Shown: positions 63,902 through 64,000 of the stretch, in pieces
Numbering within the stretch: the stretch's first letter is position 1
Layout: each line of letters starts with the position of its first letter
Origin: Clostridia bacterium
GTDB lineage: Bacteria; Bacillota; Clostridia; Christensenellales; DTU072
Direction: 5' to 3'
DNA length: 64,000 nucleotides
Assembly (NCBI GenBank): GCA_017403145.1
Contig: JAFQOO010000007.1
Span: 62,001-126,000, forward strand
The notes under the pieces: model-generated
The model's input: the letters and a program-made list of their open reading frames with translations, nothing else
Databases searched by the model: none
What the model was told of the DNA's origin: nothing
Position numbers and translations under genes: made by a program

Positions 63902-64000
63902 CTAAATAAGCCCTACGAATTTGTTGCGGATAAAGGAGCATTTTGCACCCCATTTAGAGATATAAGCGTTAAGTAGTGCGTTAGGAACGTAAATTTTAAG
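63902..64000 (-). CDS. C-terminal end of an unknown protein, cut by the window
   Basis: On the minus strand the frame from 64000 is open for 32 codons and stops with TAG at 63902. The end reads LLNAYISKWGAKCSFIR then NKFVGLI. One base separates it from the YhhN start, so it is a likely real operon member. It is too short to identify. Confidence 0.5.
   Translation of the reverse strand, partial: LKIYVPNALLNAYISKWGAKCSFIRNKFVGLI

Overview
The window looks like the chromosome of a low-GC, endospore-forming member of the Clostridia, probably an uncultured gut lineage. The evidence is the sleB-ypeB spore-germination pair, consensus TTGACA-N17-TATAAT promoters, AGGAGG-type ribosome binding sites, a TPP riboswitch ending in an intrinsic terminator, a class III (anaerobic) ribonucleotide reductase with NrdR-like boxes, and xpt/thiN/thiT genes of Firmicutes type. 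I see no rRNA, tRNA, CRISPR array, transposase or phage genes. Species cannot be named from the sequence alone.

Left part (1-29,000): three giant + strand genes for secreted or surface proteins (over 2,367, 3,603 and 3,348 residues) built from tandem Ig-like, GLUG/beta-helix-like, YDG and MBG-type modules. A sugar isomerase-like TIM-barrel gene sits between the second and third. The second and third giants have hydrophobic ends with a basic tail, and neither has an LPXTG motif. Middle-left (29,000-33,300): nrdG, nrdD (fused to a redoxin domain) and trxB form an anaerobic dNTP-synthesis and redox unit. A lipid-kinase-like gene converges on it. Then (34,300-44,760) come a double-metallophosphoesterase surface protein with nnrD, and an ABC exporter operon that ends in a Big_2/beta-helix surface protein.

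Regulatory island (44,760-49,120): a transmembrane XRE regulator with a large extracellular domain, a sigma factor with C-terminal membrane helices and a membrane-anchored unknown protein. The last two lie between 100-bp direct repeats made from the 3' end and terminator of thiT. This is the most intriguing part of the window. It may be an insertion at the thiT 3' end and an undescribed membrane signalling unit.

Right part (49,060-64,000): on the minus strand, xpt-thiN, then a TPP-riboswitch-controlled thiT with an extra five-helix N-terminal domain. On the plus strand, sleB-ypeB and a lipoprotein. A divergent pair follows: a ComEC-like metallo-beta-lactamase protein (minus) and a GPH-type transporter with a secreted partner (plus). 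The minus strand then carries a fused TPP-dependent E1 alpha/beta dehydrogenase with a HAD phosphatase, and an operon of an unknown gene (cut by the window end), a YhhN-like gene, a membrane protein and tcdA. Thiamine is a shared thread: uptake and salvage genes (thiT, thiN) and a TPP-dependent enzyme, but no thiamine biosynthesis genes in view.

Two non-coding patterns recur. Some promoters have CG-alternating spacers and are followed by a GC-rich hairpin at or near the mRNA 5' end. Two long terminators share a conserved 23-nt apical sequence on unrelated stems.
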